Positions 46,443 through 58,115 of a stretch of DNA of 64,000 bases are shown here, in pieces. A program made the translations under genes and the position numbers. A model generated the notes under the pieces. The model searched no databases. It saw only the letters and a list, made by a program, of their open reading frames with translations, and had not been told where the DNA came from. Origin of the DNA: Podocnemis expansa (lineage: Eukaryota > Chordata > Testudines > Podocnemididae); contig ML681992.1 of the NCBI GenBank assembly GCA_007922195.1, positions 44,058,208-44,122,207 of the forward strand, read 5' to 3'. How positions within the stretch are numbered: position 1 is the stretch's first letter; every line of letters begins with the position of its first letter.

Positions 46443-47767
46443 GATAGAGGGGTGGTACCAGAGTCAGCCCCTGTCCACTTGATCCTGAACTATCTGCTAA
46501 CCCTGAAGGATAAGGATTTATCAACCTCTTCCTTACGAATCCACCTAGTGGTGATTTCAGCCCTCCATAGCAAAGTGGAGGGGTTTCCAGTCTTCTCCCA
46601 CCCAACCACCACACACAGTTCCTGAAGGGTATTGATAGGATATATCCACAAGCTAGAGCTCCTGCTCCTCAATGGAACTTAAATTTGATGCTCCAATGAC
46701 TGACAGAGCCCTCATATGAGCCCTTGAACTCATGCACCTTCCTGGTCCCATCGTGGAAGTTAGCCTTTCTGGTGGCAATAACTTCAGCGAGGCAGGCATC
46801 AGAGCTACAAGACTTCTCCTTAGAGCCACCATATACAAAATTCTTTGCAGACAAGGTGCTGTTATGTTTGCACCCCGCCTTTCTCCTAAACGTAGTCTCA
46901 CCGTTTTACCTTAACCAGGACATTTGCCTCCCAGTGTTCTTCCCAGACCCCCAGGTTACAGAAAACCAAAGAAAGTGGCACACACTGGACATCAGATCGG
47001 TGCCAATGTTCCCTCTAAGCGGAGCAGGCAGCTGAGCAACTCCTGTTGCTCGCTGCACTCCCCCTCCCCCCCCCGCGGGGCTCGCTGTGCAGCCCTCCCC
47101 ACTCCCGCTAGCCCCACTGCTCCCGGCAGCGCCCCCAGCCCCCACAAACTTACCTTGGGGGTGGACTGGAGCCGCACGGCCCAGCCATAACTCTTGGGGC
47201 AGAGAAGCACAACGGAGCATGCTCAGATTTTCTGGGCATGCTCCGTTAGAGCTTCTTTGGGCAGGAGTTTTGAAAACTCCCAGCCCCAGAGGAGCTCTGT
47301 GTAAGGACTCTGGCTGCCAGCCATGCGCTGCCAGCAGCCTTCTCTGCGCTGGTGGCTGTGGTGGGCTGCGCTGCAGCGCACCAGTGCAGCTTAGAGGGAA
47401 CATTGAGTGCTCCTGATGTATGTCGAGCGTATGCGCCCGTTCCGTAAGTCCTCTTAACTCTTCATTGCCATCGCAGAGAGGAAAAGAGGACAACCAGTTA
47501 CACTGCAGTGCATTCCAAATGGATAGTGAACTGTATTAAAGACTGTTACAGGAGGTCATGTACACCCTCCTGGAGAGGGTCTGGGCCCACTTGACCAGAG
47601 CCCAGGCTTCTTCTACAGCCTTCTGGGCACAGGTCCCGATCCACGAGATCTGCAGGGCAGCCACGTCGTCGTTGGTGCATGCTTTCATGATGCATTATGC
47701 TATCGTCCAACAAGCAAGAGAAGTTGCTCAGTTGGGCAGAGCCGTACTCAGTGTGAGTAAGCTGTAA
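46443..47767 (+). pseudogene. DIRS tyrosine recombinase remnant, Arg lost
   Basis: Resumes after the LTR with HLILNYLLTLKDKDLS (near 46475). SARQASEL near 46800 replaces the usual SARRVSEL, so the first catalytic Arg is Gln. After the hAT-like insertion (about 46999-47407) the C-terminal box survives as HLTRAQASS and the Tyr region as MMHYAI. The enzyme would be dead. Confidence 0.78.
46999..47407. mobile_element. hAT-type element in the DIRS recombinase
   Basis: Inverted ends CAATGTTCCCTCTAAGC and GCTTAGAGGGAACATTG, perfect over 17 bases; GC-rich interior. It interrupts the recombinase frame after LDIRS. The 8-bp flanks do not match convincingly. Confidence 0.75.
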
Positions 47768-47799
47768 CTCTGCCCACCGTCCTGGGTATGGCTAGCAGT

Positions 47800-47865
47800 C
47801 ACCTGTAACTGAATGATGTGAACAGCGCTCGAAGAAGAACGGTGGGTTCCTGATGTAACCGTCCT
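47800..47865. repeat. internal complementary region of the older DIRS
   Basis: The first part is the reverse complement of the left end; 47836-47865 is the reverse complement of the right end (48111-48140) with 3 differences in 30. Confidence 0.85.
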
Positions 47866-48140
47866 ACCAGATGGGCTGCTTGCATATATTCGGATCCCTC
47901 CCACCGTCCCCACTAACTGGAGTTGACGAAAAGAAGGTACTGGGAGGGTCAGAATCAAGGTCGCACATGTAGCCGTGGTTGCAGCACAGAGGGGGCGTTG
48001 GCCGCTGCCCCTGACCTAACAGGCTAGGGCTAAAAGACTTTCCAGATTACTGTGTGCTGTGCCATGTAGACACCTGTAACTGAATGTATATGAGCAGTTC
48101 ATTTCGAAGAAGGACGGTTACATCGGTAACCCACTGTTCT

Positions 48141-50662
48141 CAAAAGTATTTAGGTGTCCAAGTCAGTGTTTCTCAACCTTTTACAGGTCACGACACACTC
48201 GGCAGTGTGTTGCGACCTTACAGAACACACTAGTCCACTTTTCTCCCAAACAGAATCCAATCATCTTCCTGGCTCTCTGCAGCACACTTGCCACGTCTTT
48301 TGGATAAGAATAGTATTTTGGTGTTTTCTTTGCAGCCAAGTGCCACCCTGCATCATCTGGGAGCCTGTTACTGTGCTGATTCGTATTTTCTTTCTTTCTT
48401 TCTTTCGTATGGATCATGATGCCATTTTCTCCATGGTGTTTTCAGTGTATTGGTGTGGGCTTATGTCATCTGTATTATTTCTGTTTTTACTTTCTGGGCT
48501 GTTTGACTCATGAGAACATGATACTGTGGACTGCTAGTTATTGTTAATTGTATGCTGCTTTTTGGTATGGCTTTGCGTGTTGGCTTTCTATCCTTGGAAC
48601 CTTGTTAATATTTCAGACAATTGGCTTGTTGTTTAGCAAGTGCTGCTCGCCTTTGTGAATTTTCATTAAAAAACAATAATAAAAGAATGACTAATTGAGC
48701 ATGAACAATGCTGAGGAGACTGTAGCCCATTGTGTCACTACTGAAAGAAAAATTTGCATTTCTAGAAAAGCTTGTTTGCAGTCAAAGTATAGGGCAGTCT
48801 CTATTGTTTATGGGAAAACATGTTACTTTTATGTTCAGCTCAGGATGCTACTTAAAAGGGTCAACTTTCTGTAAACTGACATTTTCTTTCTTTGGAACAC
48901 TGAAGTCAGATTGAAACCCCAGTTTGCCTGGCAACAGGAGTGAATCTCTCTTATTCAGGCAAGTATTGCGGGGGCTATTTAAAGTCTGTCATGCACATGC
49001 ACATGCACAATGATTTGTTTGCTGAAATGGCTTCTTTTAAGACTATGTTTAGCACTGACATTGCTAAGCCTTTTGAGGGAAAAGGCTACAGTCCTGTATT
49101 GTGTAACTGTCTCTGAGTGCCAGAGGGCACCTTGCAATTGGCTTTTTCTTATTTAAAAAGTATATTTGTCTTTGGTTTTCTTCTTGAGATGTGTAAGTCA
49201 AGCAGAAGGTTAAAGTAGATGTCCAACAATGTTTAGAGAAATCATGACTTTTGCATGACTCTTAAATATATGACTACATTTAGTACATGTATAAATAGTC
49301 AGTTGAGTTTGTGTAAGTGTGTGTGTGCACATTCTATATTAATGTATAATGATGAAGTTGGTATCTGTATGTGCATTCTGTTGTAGGTAGAATGATCTGT
49401 TTTCCTAGTTCATTTTGCTGTGAAGATTCAAATCTGATTCCGTACTGAATGGGAATAAGGCTTCCTTTGTCCATCATCTCTGTTTAGACTGTGTGAGTTC
49501 TTTGAGGCCTAGAGTGTCCATTTCACTGTGTGTACAGTGCCTAGCACAGCAGGGCCCTAATTTCAATTTTTAGTCATTAGTGTAACGCAATCAATTAAAA
49601 CAGTAATCTTTAAATGTAGTTTGAGATGCTGTTGTGCAACCCTTACACACATACAGGCAGTTATTACCCCTGCAGACAGGGGAAGCAAGCACCTGGTAAG
49701 TGCACTGCAGAACCGTGCTATAAGTAGTCACTGGGATTCTTGTGTGAATTTGGGTTGCAGGATCAAGTTCAATGGTTCAGGCCCTTAGTGAACTGCTAAA
49801 TGGGAAACATGGACTGCAGAGAAAGGTGGACTTCTTTCTTCAGGCCAGCACTGCCTGAGGAGAGTAGTTATGATACATCAACGTGGCTTCTGTTCTGTTA
49901 CGAGCTGGAATATCTTCAGTGTTTCTTTTTCCTCCTGTGAAGAAGAGATGGGCGTAGGGAAGAGTTCTGAAGGGGCAGTGTTGTCATCTTGGCTGTTGAA
50001 AATGAGCAATGAGTGTTCCATAACTGCCAGTGCTATTTATGCTTGTAAAGAAAGGACATGAGGTACTAGATGTGCTCAACTGCATGGCCTGATTGCAAAA
50101 TTCCAACCAATTGCATGCCAGTGTTCTGGAGTCTGGAATTTCCAAATTATGTTGTTTTTGCCACTAGCCATGATTAATTTGCAGTTTTCACTTTACATTT
50201 GCAGGAATGCACATACAGAGAAACTCTGAGGAAAAACAGGAAAGGAGGAAATGGAGATTATATTCTGCAGTGCTTCTCTCATTTTGACCTCTGCAGCTGG
50301 AACAGCACAGCATAGTGCTACATTTTGTCACCTGTTTTCCATATATCAGTTCAGTGGGTGTTGAATAGAGCTTGATGCACTGAAAATGTGTGAGCAGCTT
50401 ATACCAATTAGTAGCTGAGCAACTGGCACACCACTAAGTAAGTGCCCCCCACCCCCATCCCCAGGCACTTGTGGCAGGAGGCAGGAACATTCAGAAAGAA
50501 AGCATTGGAGAATCATATGAAGTTACTTTGCTTGCTTCATGAAAAAGAACCAAGATTTTCAAGCTTGGGTACCAAAATTAGTGTCCAAACATGTTATTCA
50601 TCAGACATCCTAAATGGAAGTGGCCCTACTTCAATAGTGCTGTGCACACCACAGATCTCATT
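48141..50662. other. intronic sequence with a partial hAT end
   Basis: 'cagtgtttctcaaccttttacaggtcacgac' (48164-48194) is a family C hAT start whose other end is missing. A (TTTC)n run lies near 48388-48405. The rest shows no gene. Confidence 0.4.
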
Positions 50663-51120
50663 GGGTATATCTGAACATACAATTTAAGTTGAATTAATGG
50701 AGAATTGAAGGAATTCCTTAGTTTGAAGTAATGAATGCTTATTTCAAAGTTATAAAATCTCACTTAACTTTGAAGTAATGGTTAATTCAGATTTATTAGT
50801 TCCAATGAAACCCAGTGGAGCTGCATTAATTCGAACTAACCATTAGTTCAAATTAATGCGGTTTTGACCTTCTTCGTCCCAGGGTACCTTCCTGTTTTTA
50901 TGTGTTGGGTGGGGGCATGGCCCTTCTCGGGGGGCCATGTTGCCACACGTCCCATGGTGCCCCCCCTGCTAAATCAAACTAGCAAGTCTTGTTCATGAAC
51001 ATGCTAGTTTGGTTTGGGTTTTTAGTGGGGACATGTTAGTTTTAATTAACTTAGTTCGAATTAACCATTATTAGTTCAAATTAATTAATTCAAACTAACT
51101 TCTTAAGTGTAGTAATGGCC
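50663..51120. mobile_element. Harbinger-type MITE, TTAGTTTGAACTAA family
   Basis: Interior rich in TTAGTTCAAATTAA-type palindromes like the element at 11508. Ends 'gggtatatctgaacatac' and 'agtgtagtaatggcc', with ATT on both sides; boundaries less sure than for 11508. Confidence 0.6.
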
Positions 51121-51202
51121 ATTGAGTTCACTAGGAACTGCAGAGGCTCAACACCTTTAAAAATCAGGTCAAACTTATATTTACGTGCATAAATAAGGAT
51201 TT

Positions 51203-51615
51203 AAGGCTATGTCTACACCTAAAATCTTAGTTCGGACTTGGTTAGTCGGAATTAAGTAGTTTGAAAGTTGGTTTGAACTAACCATAGTTTTTTAGTTCAA
51301 ACTAACTTTTAAAACTAAAAAAGTGCAGTTAGTTCAAACTAAAATTTAGCTCAAACTAAAAATGCCCACTTATTTCGAACTGACCTCAGTTCAAACTTAT
51401 TTAGTTTGAACTAGCATTTCTCCATTGGGCTAGTTTGACTAAAAATGCAAATTAGTTTGAACTAATTAGTTAGTTTGGACTAACCAGCTGAACTAAATAG
51501 TTTGAACTAAGTTTTGCTTAGTTTGAACTAGGCAAAGCCTAGTGTAGACAGGGTTCAAATTAGGTTGGACTAAGCTTTGGTCTAAACCAATATGCTAGTA
51601 TAGAGAATCTTGGCC
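51203..51615. mobile_element. Harbinger-type MITE, TTAGTTTGAACTAA family
   Basis: Starts GGCTATGTCTACAC after TAA like the element at 11508. Dense TTAGTTTGAACTAA palindromes; right end approximate ('tagagaatcttggcc'). Confidence 0.65.
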
Positions 51616-52151
51616 ATTATTTTTTCTTCCACAGAGATGCTGTCCCACTCTCAACCTTCAGAGGCGGAACAAGTATAGCAGAAAAGTAAAGTTTTGATGG
51701 TTTCCTTGGGAAACTTTATTCCATCTCAAGCTGCATATGATTGGTTGAGGCTAGTAGTTTGCTAAATGTATACTTTTCTGTGTTTCTTTTGATCAAATGG
51801 TAGAAACAATGAAGATGTTGATTAGGAAATTACCACTATAGTAAAGACAAGTCTTGATGTCTGCCTGTCATCTCAAAGTCACTCTCAGGGACAAAGCAGT
51901 GTTGTGGCTTTAGCTTCTTGCCAAAAGTTGACTCAGTGCTTGAGCTTCATGTAAATTAGTCAAATTTGTTGACCTAGATTCTGCAATGTGCATTCACTCT
52001 CTAGGATTTGTTAGCTTTATAATGGGTATGGAAAGTTGCCTTTTTCCTCAGATACTTATGGATGAGATGACTTGAGGATGTCAGAGCAGTATTTGTTAGC
52101 TAAGGAGTAATGACAATATAGAGTGGGGTTGAATTGTAACCATATGGATGG

Positions 52152-52838
52152 TGTCGCGGAGTGCCCTAGCTCCACATGCTCCCGAGCGGGGAAGCTCTCG
52201 GTCTAAGGCCGATTGGCCTAATGGTTATCGACCCTGCCCACGGGGTACTTTGTGGGCGGGGTGGTACGGCCCACTGGCCGGAGTCAATGAGTCCCAGCCG
52301 GGCGCCCTGAGGGACGTAGGCCCAGGTAGGGGGGTTCAGGCCCTCCCACTCCTCTGAACCCCAGCCCAGGGCCCTGGGGTGTATGGGAATCCTGGCCCAG
52401 TCGGCGGGGATCCAAGCCGCAACGCATCAACTGAGGCCCTGACTTTGCCAATGCTCACCCCGATTTACCCTGCCCTGGGCTACTTCCTACCTGAGGTCGC
52501 TATGAGATTCCCCTCCTGGACTCCTGATGTCCACCTGGTCAGGTGCCTTGTTCAGCCTGGGTCCTAGGATCCTCACGGCTGGGGCCGCCTTCTGCGTTCA
52601 GCGTCTCTAGCGTCCCCAGCGTCTGCTCCATTGAGGTAGGAGCCGAACCAGAGTCTGGGCGAGAGCCTCTAGCCTGTGTCTGCTCCCTCCGCTGGCCAGT
52701 CCCCAACTGAGGGGAATCGCAGCCTTTTATACCTGGGCAGCTGTTTGAGCATGCCCAGCAGGGCCTGAGGGGCGGGGCTTCCCTTCTCTTCCGGGCATAT
52801 AGGCCCGCTTGAGTGCGGGGCGGGCCTGCCCCGTCACA
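52152..52838. mobile_element. CpG-rich solo LTR
   Basis: Starts TGTCGCGGAG and ends CCCGTCACA, flanked by a perfect 5-bp duplication GATGG (52147-52151, 52839-52843). Length 687 bp, GC- and CpG-rich unlike the surrounding intron. No coding. Retained CpGs suggest it is young or unmethylated in the germ line. Confidence 0.9.
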
Positions 52839-52843
52839 GATGG

Positions 52844-54417
52844 GTATGGATTTTAATGGTTCTGTGGAGTCATGAGTTTTGAAAATTGAAAGAGGCACTC
52901 AAAAAAAATGGGATGGTTATGTATGTTTGAGAACTCCAAAAGCTGGACCTCAACCAATGTAAATCAACACAGATCCACTTTAGTCAATGGGGCTACATCA
53001 CCATGTGATCTGGCCCCGTAGAAATAAATCTGAAACGGGGACAATCAGGTTTCCGACCTTGACAAGGATACTGCATAACTACATCCACTGATGTTTTCAA
53101 AATATGTGAAGCTCTTCAGAAGTACTAAATATTATACTACTGACACTTTAGAATACACCTCAGTCTCCCAAATAACTCCTGATCTCTGCTTACCCCACAC
53201 TCCAAAGCCCAGTTGCTCTGCCTACTCCCTGTTTTGCTGCCATTATTAAATGGGAAAAGAGATCCCTGCAGTGGTTCAAGGGCACTTTGGGGGGTGATAT
53301 CACCAAGAATGATCTTCCATTCAATTTCTGTCTTGATTTTTCCCAGCAATCAAATGCAGTTTTGGGATATGACTACCTCTGATGTACATCCTGATCGTTT
53401 TATTTTATGTTAGCGGCATAGTTGGATTTCTAAAGGCTAGTTTTCAAACTATATATTAGGGCAAGATTTGTGCAAAGGGTGGAGTCAGTAATAGCCTCTT
53501 TTAATATGTACCTTCATTATTGAGCCCTGAGCTACAAGGAGCAGATATATGCAACTATTAAGAGAATTATAATGAGAACAAAATTCAGTGGTTCAGTTCT
53601 TGGTGGGGTGCTTATAGTTATTTAGGATTACCAACAGGGATTTCCCAACATAATAATATGCAGTCCAAGCTCCAAAGAGCTCACAATCTAGGAAAGGAAG
53701 GGGCATACAAAGGTGAAGGAGAGTTATAAAAGATGTATTGTTTTTAAAAAATGTTATCTGTTGTGCTCTTACACATTTATTTGCCCTTTGTTAGTTTACA
53801 TTCTTGTAGAAGGGATTGGAAGAAGGAGAGGGCTTTGGCCCTGTAGACTAATTCAGGAAATGTATTACACTGAATTTTGTGATGTAGCTTTTATTTAACA
53901 TATAATCCTACCAGGTGATGAATAACTATTCCCATCTGAAGTTTCAGAAATGGACTCAACAAAAAATTATGTAATCACTGCAGTTTTATTTTTGTAGCCA
54001 GAGAATGAATCCGAGCCAGAGCCACATCTTAGTGTAATTCCTCACTTTTTTAAATGTCACTGATGTAGTATGTCCCCAAATGTGAAAGCAGGGAATTGAA
54101 TTACATTTTAGTGTTGTTTTGTTTTAACCCGTGAATGTTAAGTAGCAGAAGAAAACCTGTGAGACAACTAACATGTCTCCAGACTTATAGGAAGGCCTAG
54201 ATGTAGATGTGTCTAGCATGCAGTGTCACATGCACAAGTAATGCAACTGTTGATGGTGACACTGAGGCTGGAGTTTGTCCCCTGGCCAAAGCTAGAAGTG
54301 GCTCCTGCAATCTACGTGTGCAGATTTTTTCTCCTACATAGAACCCCCTTGAAATCAGTGGGGCTCCATAGGGGCACAAGGTTTCTCCCACACAGTGATG
54401 ATGGTTACATTGGGATA
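52844..54417. other. intronic sequence, no recognised feature
   Basis: AT-rich, apparently single-copy intron. Confidence 0.45.
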
Positions 54418-54425
54418 TCTACAAG

Positions 54426-54828
54426 CAGGGCCAGCTCAAGGGGCTGTGATGCCCTGAGCCAGCTTTTGGTTTTGTGTCCCCTCCCCCTCCCCCCATGGGG
54501 GTGAGTGGGCGCAGAACCTGGCCTCCACACCTGCCGGCTTGCCCCACCTGGGAACACCTGCCCAGAGGCATAGCGGGCCAGTCCAGAGGTGGGGCTCCAC
54601 TCTCCTGAGTCAGCTGTTCCTCCCTAGGGGCTGGGAGAACCGGCCCAGAGGTGGGGCGAGAGAGTGGATCCCGCCCTATGGGCTGGCCTGCTCGGCCCCC
54701 GGGGTGGAGTGGCTGGCTCGGGGAGGTGTGGGAGCACGGGTCCGGCCTCTCGGCTGTGCCACCCTGCCCCCTGCACAGCACAACAGCTGCGCCACTGCCT
54801 TGCTTGCTTATAGGTTGGGCCAGCCCTG
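54426..54828. mobile_element. hAT-type element, family H
   Basis: Termini CAGGGCCAGCTC and TTGGGCCAGCCCTG, flanked by a perfect 8-bp duplication TCTACAAG (54418-54425, 54829-54836). GC-rich interior with overlapping chance frames. Confidence 0.9.
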
Positions 54829-55080
54829 TCTACAAGTTCCATTGTATTTAGGATCTTTTGTTACAGTTACACAACATTTCAGGAGTGATACTGTTGACAT
54901 GCTAGGTGTGTGCTGTTATGGTTATAGGGAAAAGTCCACTGTGAATATAGAGTGAAATAGTGCTAGTTTTAATTATGAGCAGCTGTACTGGAGGAACAGG
55001 TAGAAAAGCTGGAAGATGCTATGACGTTATAGTTTGTCAAATGATATTGCATGTCACCAGAGATGTGTGATGATCTAGGG

Positions 55081-55258
55081 CAGTGGTTCTCAGCCTTTTG
55101 TGGATTGCAACACACGTGGCTGCATATTGTGACCCAACAAGACACACCAGCCCAGCCTCCCCAGGCTGAATCCAATCATTTCTTCAGCTCCCTGAAACAC
55201 ATTTAATACCATGTGGCGTGACTGTAGTGTTTCCCAACACAGTGGTTGAGAACCACTG
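55081..55258. mobile_element. hAT-type MITE, family C
   Basis: Termini CAGTGGTTCTCAGCC and GTGGTTGAGAACCACTG, flanked by ATCTAGGG (55073-55080) and ATATAAGG (55259-55266), 6 of 8. Confidence 0.75.
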
Positions 55259-55266
55259 ATATAAGG

Positions 55267-55407
55267 CAGCGGTTCTTAACCTTTTACTAAATGTGTTATG
55301 TGGTATAATACAATAGTACCTTTCTGATGCTGAAGATGTCACAGCACTGCAGTTATGTGCTCATTAGGCCCCAGGTAGTCCATGGAGTCACAGGTTGAGA
55401 ATCATTG
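55267..55407. mobile_element. hAT-type MITE, tandem with the preceding one
   Basis: Starts CAGCGGTTCTTAACC and ends GGTTGAGAATCATTG. Its left flank ATATAAGG is the right flank of the previous element; its right flank is ATAAAGGG (55408-55415). Confidence 0.7.
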
Positions 55408-55440
55408 ATAAAGGGAAAGAACCGGTTGTAGTGAATATGT

Positions 55441-55715
55441 CAGGGCTTGACAAATCCTGGGTGCCAGGTCTCCGTGGAGCTAGGAATTCCATCATGGTGC
55501 CTAGCTCTGCTGTGGTGTTTAGCAGCATAATGGTTTTATTTTAAAAAAAAAACCCAAAAAACAAAAACAAAAATTTCCAGTGCATTGAACAGCTCTGTTG
55601 CATTGCTGTTGAAATGGCAGCGACTTTTTTCGGTGGTGAGGGACATTCTGAAGTGCCACAAAGGTAGGTGCTTTTGGGCTGGCTCCTAACTAGGTGGTGC
55701 ATTTGGTAAGCCCTG
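55441..55715. mobile_element. hAT-type MITE, family D
   Basis: Termini CAGGGCTTGACAAAT and TTTGGTAAGCCCTG, flanked by GAATATGT and GTGTATGT (6 of 8). It is the uninterrupted counterpart of the element split by the DIRS at 57780. Confidence 0.75.
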
Positions 55716-55773
55716 GTGTATGTAACATTCAGGAGAGTTACGCTAACACCCAAATGGACAAGTTCCAAAGGGG

Positions 55774-55955
55774 TAGCCATGTCAGGCTAGCTCATCAAAA
55801 GAGTCTTATGGCACTTTTAAAGACTAACAAATTTATTTATCACATGAGCTTTTGTGAGAGAAAACCCCACTTTGTATTTTCTATCCTGAAAGCTCACATG
55901 ACAAATAAATTCTTTAAACTTCGAAAGTGCCACAGGACTTCTTGTTTGGCAAAGT
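55774..55955 (-). mobile_element. Penelope-like element, inverted pair
   Basis: Starts with the reverse 3' end 'ccaaaggggtagccatg', reads through 'agactaacaaatttatttatc', and ends in a degraded forward arm ('cgaaagtgccacaggacttc'). Confidence 0.7.
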
Positions 55956-56100
55956 TATAGTTGATAAAAGAAACTTTTAGTTTGTTCTAATTTCATTTCC
56001 CCTGCTTCTATGGTAAATCTGTGGCCAATGAGGAGATGTCATGCATTCAGGATACAGTGTGTTTTTATCCTGTAGTAAAACAGTAACGTCTCCTATGTAA

Positions 56101-57637
<1,537 letters not shown>

Positions 57638-57779
57638 GTGAATCCAGAGGTCAACAAATCCTGGGTGCCAGGTCCAGGATTTTGCCCCTGGTGCTTAGCA
57701 GTGCCATGACAGCCAGGGGGACGAATGCCCCCTAGTGCCTTAAAAAAGAGCTGGTGGTGATGAAAGTGTCAGTGTTGCA

Positions 57780-57971
57780 TTCTTCTTCGAGCAGTGCTCC
57801 TGGCTGCTCCACTCTAGGTGTTTGGTGGCCCTGGCACTCTGGATCGGAAAAACTTTGCACACCAGTGGCTCTGGCAGCTGGGGATGACAGCGGCGTCCGT
57901 TGGTTCCTGCCAGCAGTGACGTCACGCCTTCATCCTCCCCGCTGCCACTCCTTGCCCAGTTCCTTTCTACC
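57780..57971 (+). repeat. DIRS left inverted terminal repeat
   Basis: Reverse-complementary to about 63380-63570 through 'ggtgtttggtggccctggca', 'gtgacgtcac' and 'cttgcccagttcctttctac'. The CRE-like TGACGTCA near 57919 is a plausible promoter element. Confidence 0.9.
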
Positions 57972-58115
57972 GCTCTAAACTCTGGACGGAGTCCTCAGTG
58001 ACTCTCCCTCAGGGGATTTTTCTTACTGGGGAAGGAAGACAAAACAACAACAGAGAGTGACAACATTAGTAAAAGGCAGAAGTGTACAACACTATACAGT
58101 TGAACGAGTTTTAAG

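Larger units (their letters stand above)
40717..48140 (+). mobile_element. DIRS retrotransposon, decayed, with three insertions
   Basis: DIRS elements encode Gag, RT/RNase H, a methyltransferase-like domain and a tyrosine recombinase, and integrate as circles. The left end starts TTCTTCTTCGAGC and the right end finishes CCCACTGTTCT. Inverted terminal repeats span about 40717-40900 and 47940-48140. An internal complementary region (47800-47865) matches the left end and then the right end. Inserted later were a PLE (44244-44415), a solo LTR (45328-46437) and a hAT-like element (about 46999-47407). Coding parts are broken and catalytic residues lost. Confidence 0.88.

Noticed and set aside
46906..47493. 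195-codon minus-strand ORF
   Set aside because: It spans a GC-rich hAT insertion in the DIRS recombinase and reads across unrelated sequences.
40717..48140. Idea that the 40.7-kb DIRS carried its inner LTR and PLE as cargo
   Set aside because: Each insertion has its own target duplication and interrupts a readable DIRS protein, so they came later.
52205..52245. tRNA-like A-box wording (TGGCCTAATGG)
   Set aside because: No cloverleaf or B box at proper spacing; it lies inside a solo LTR.
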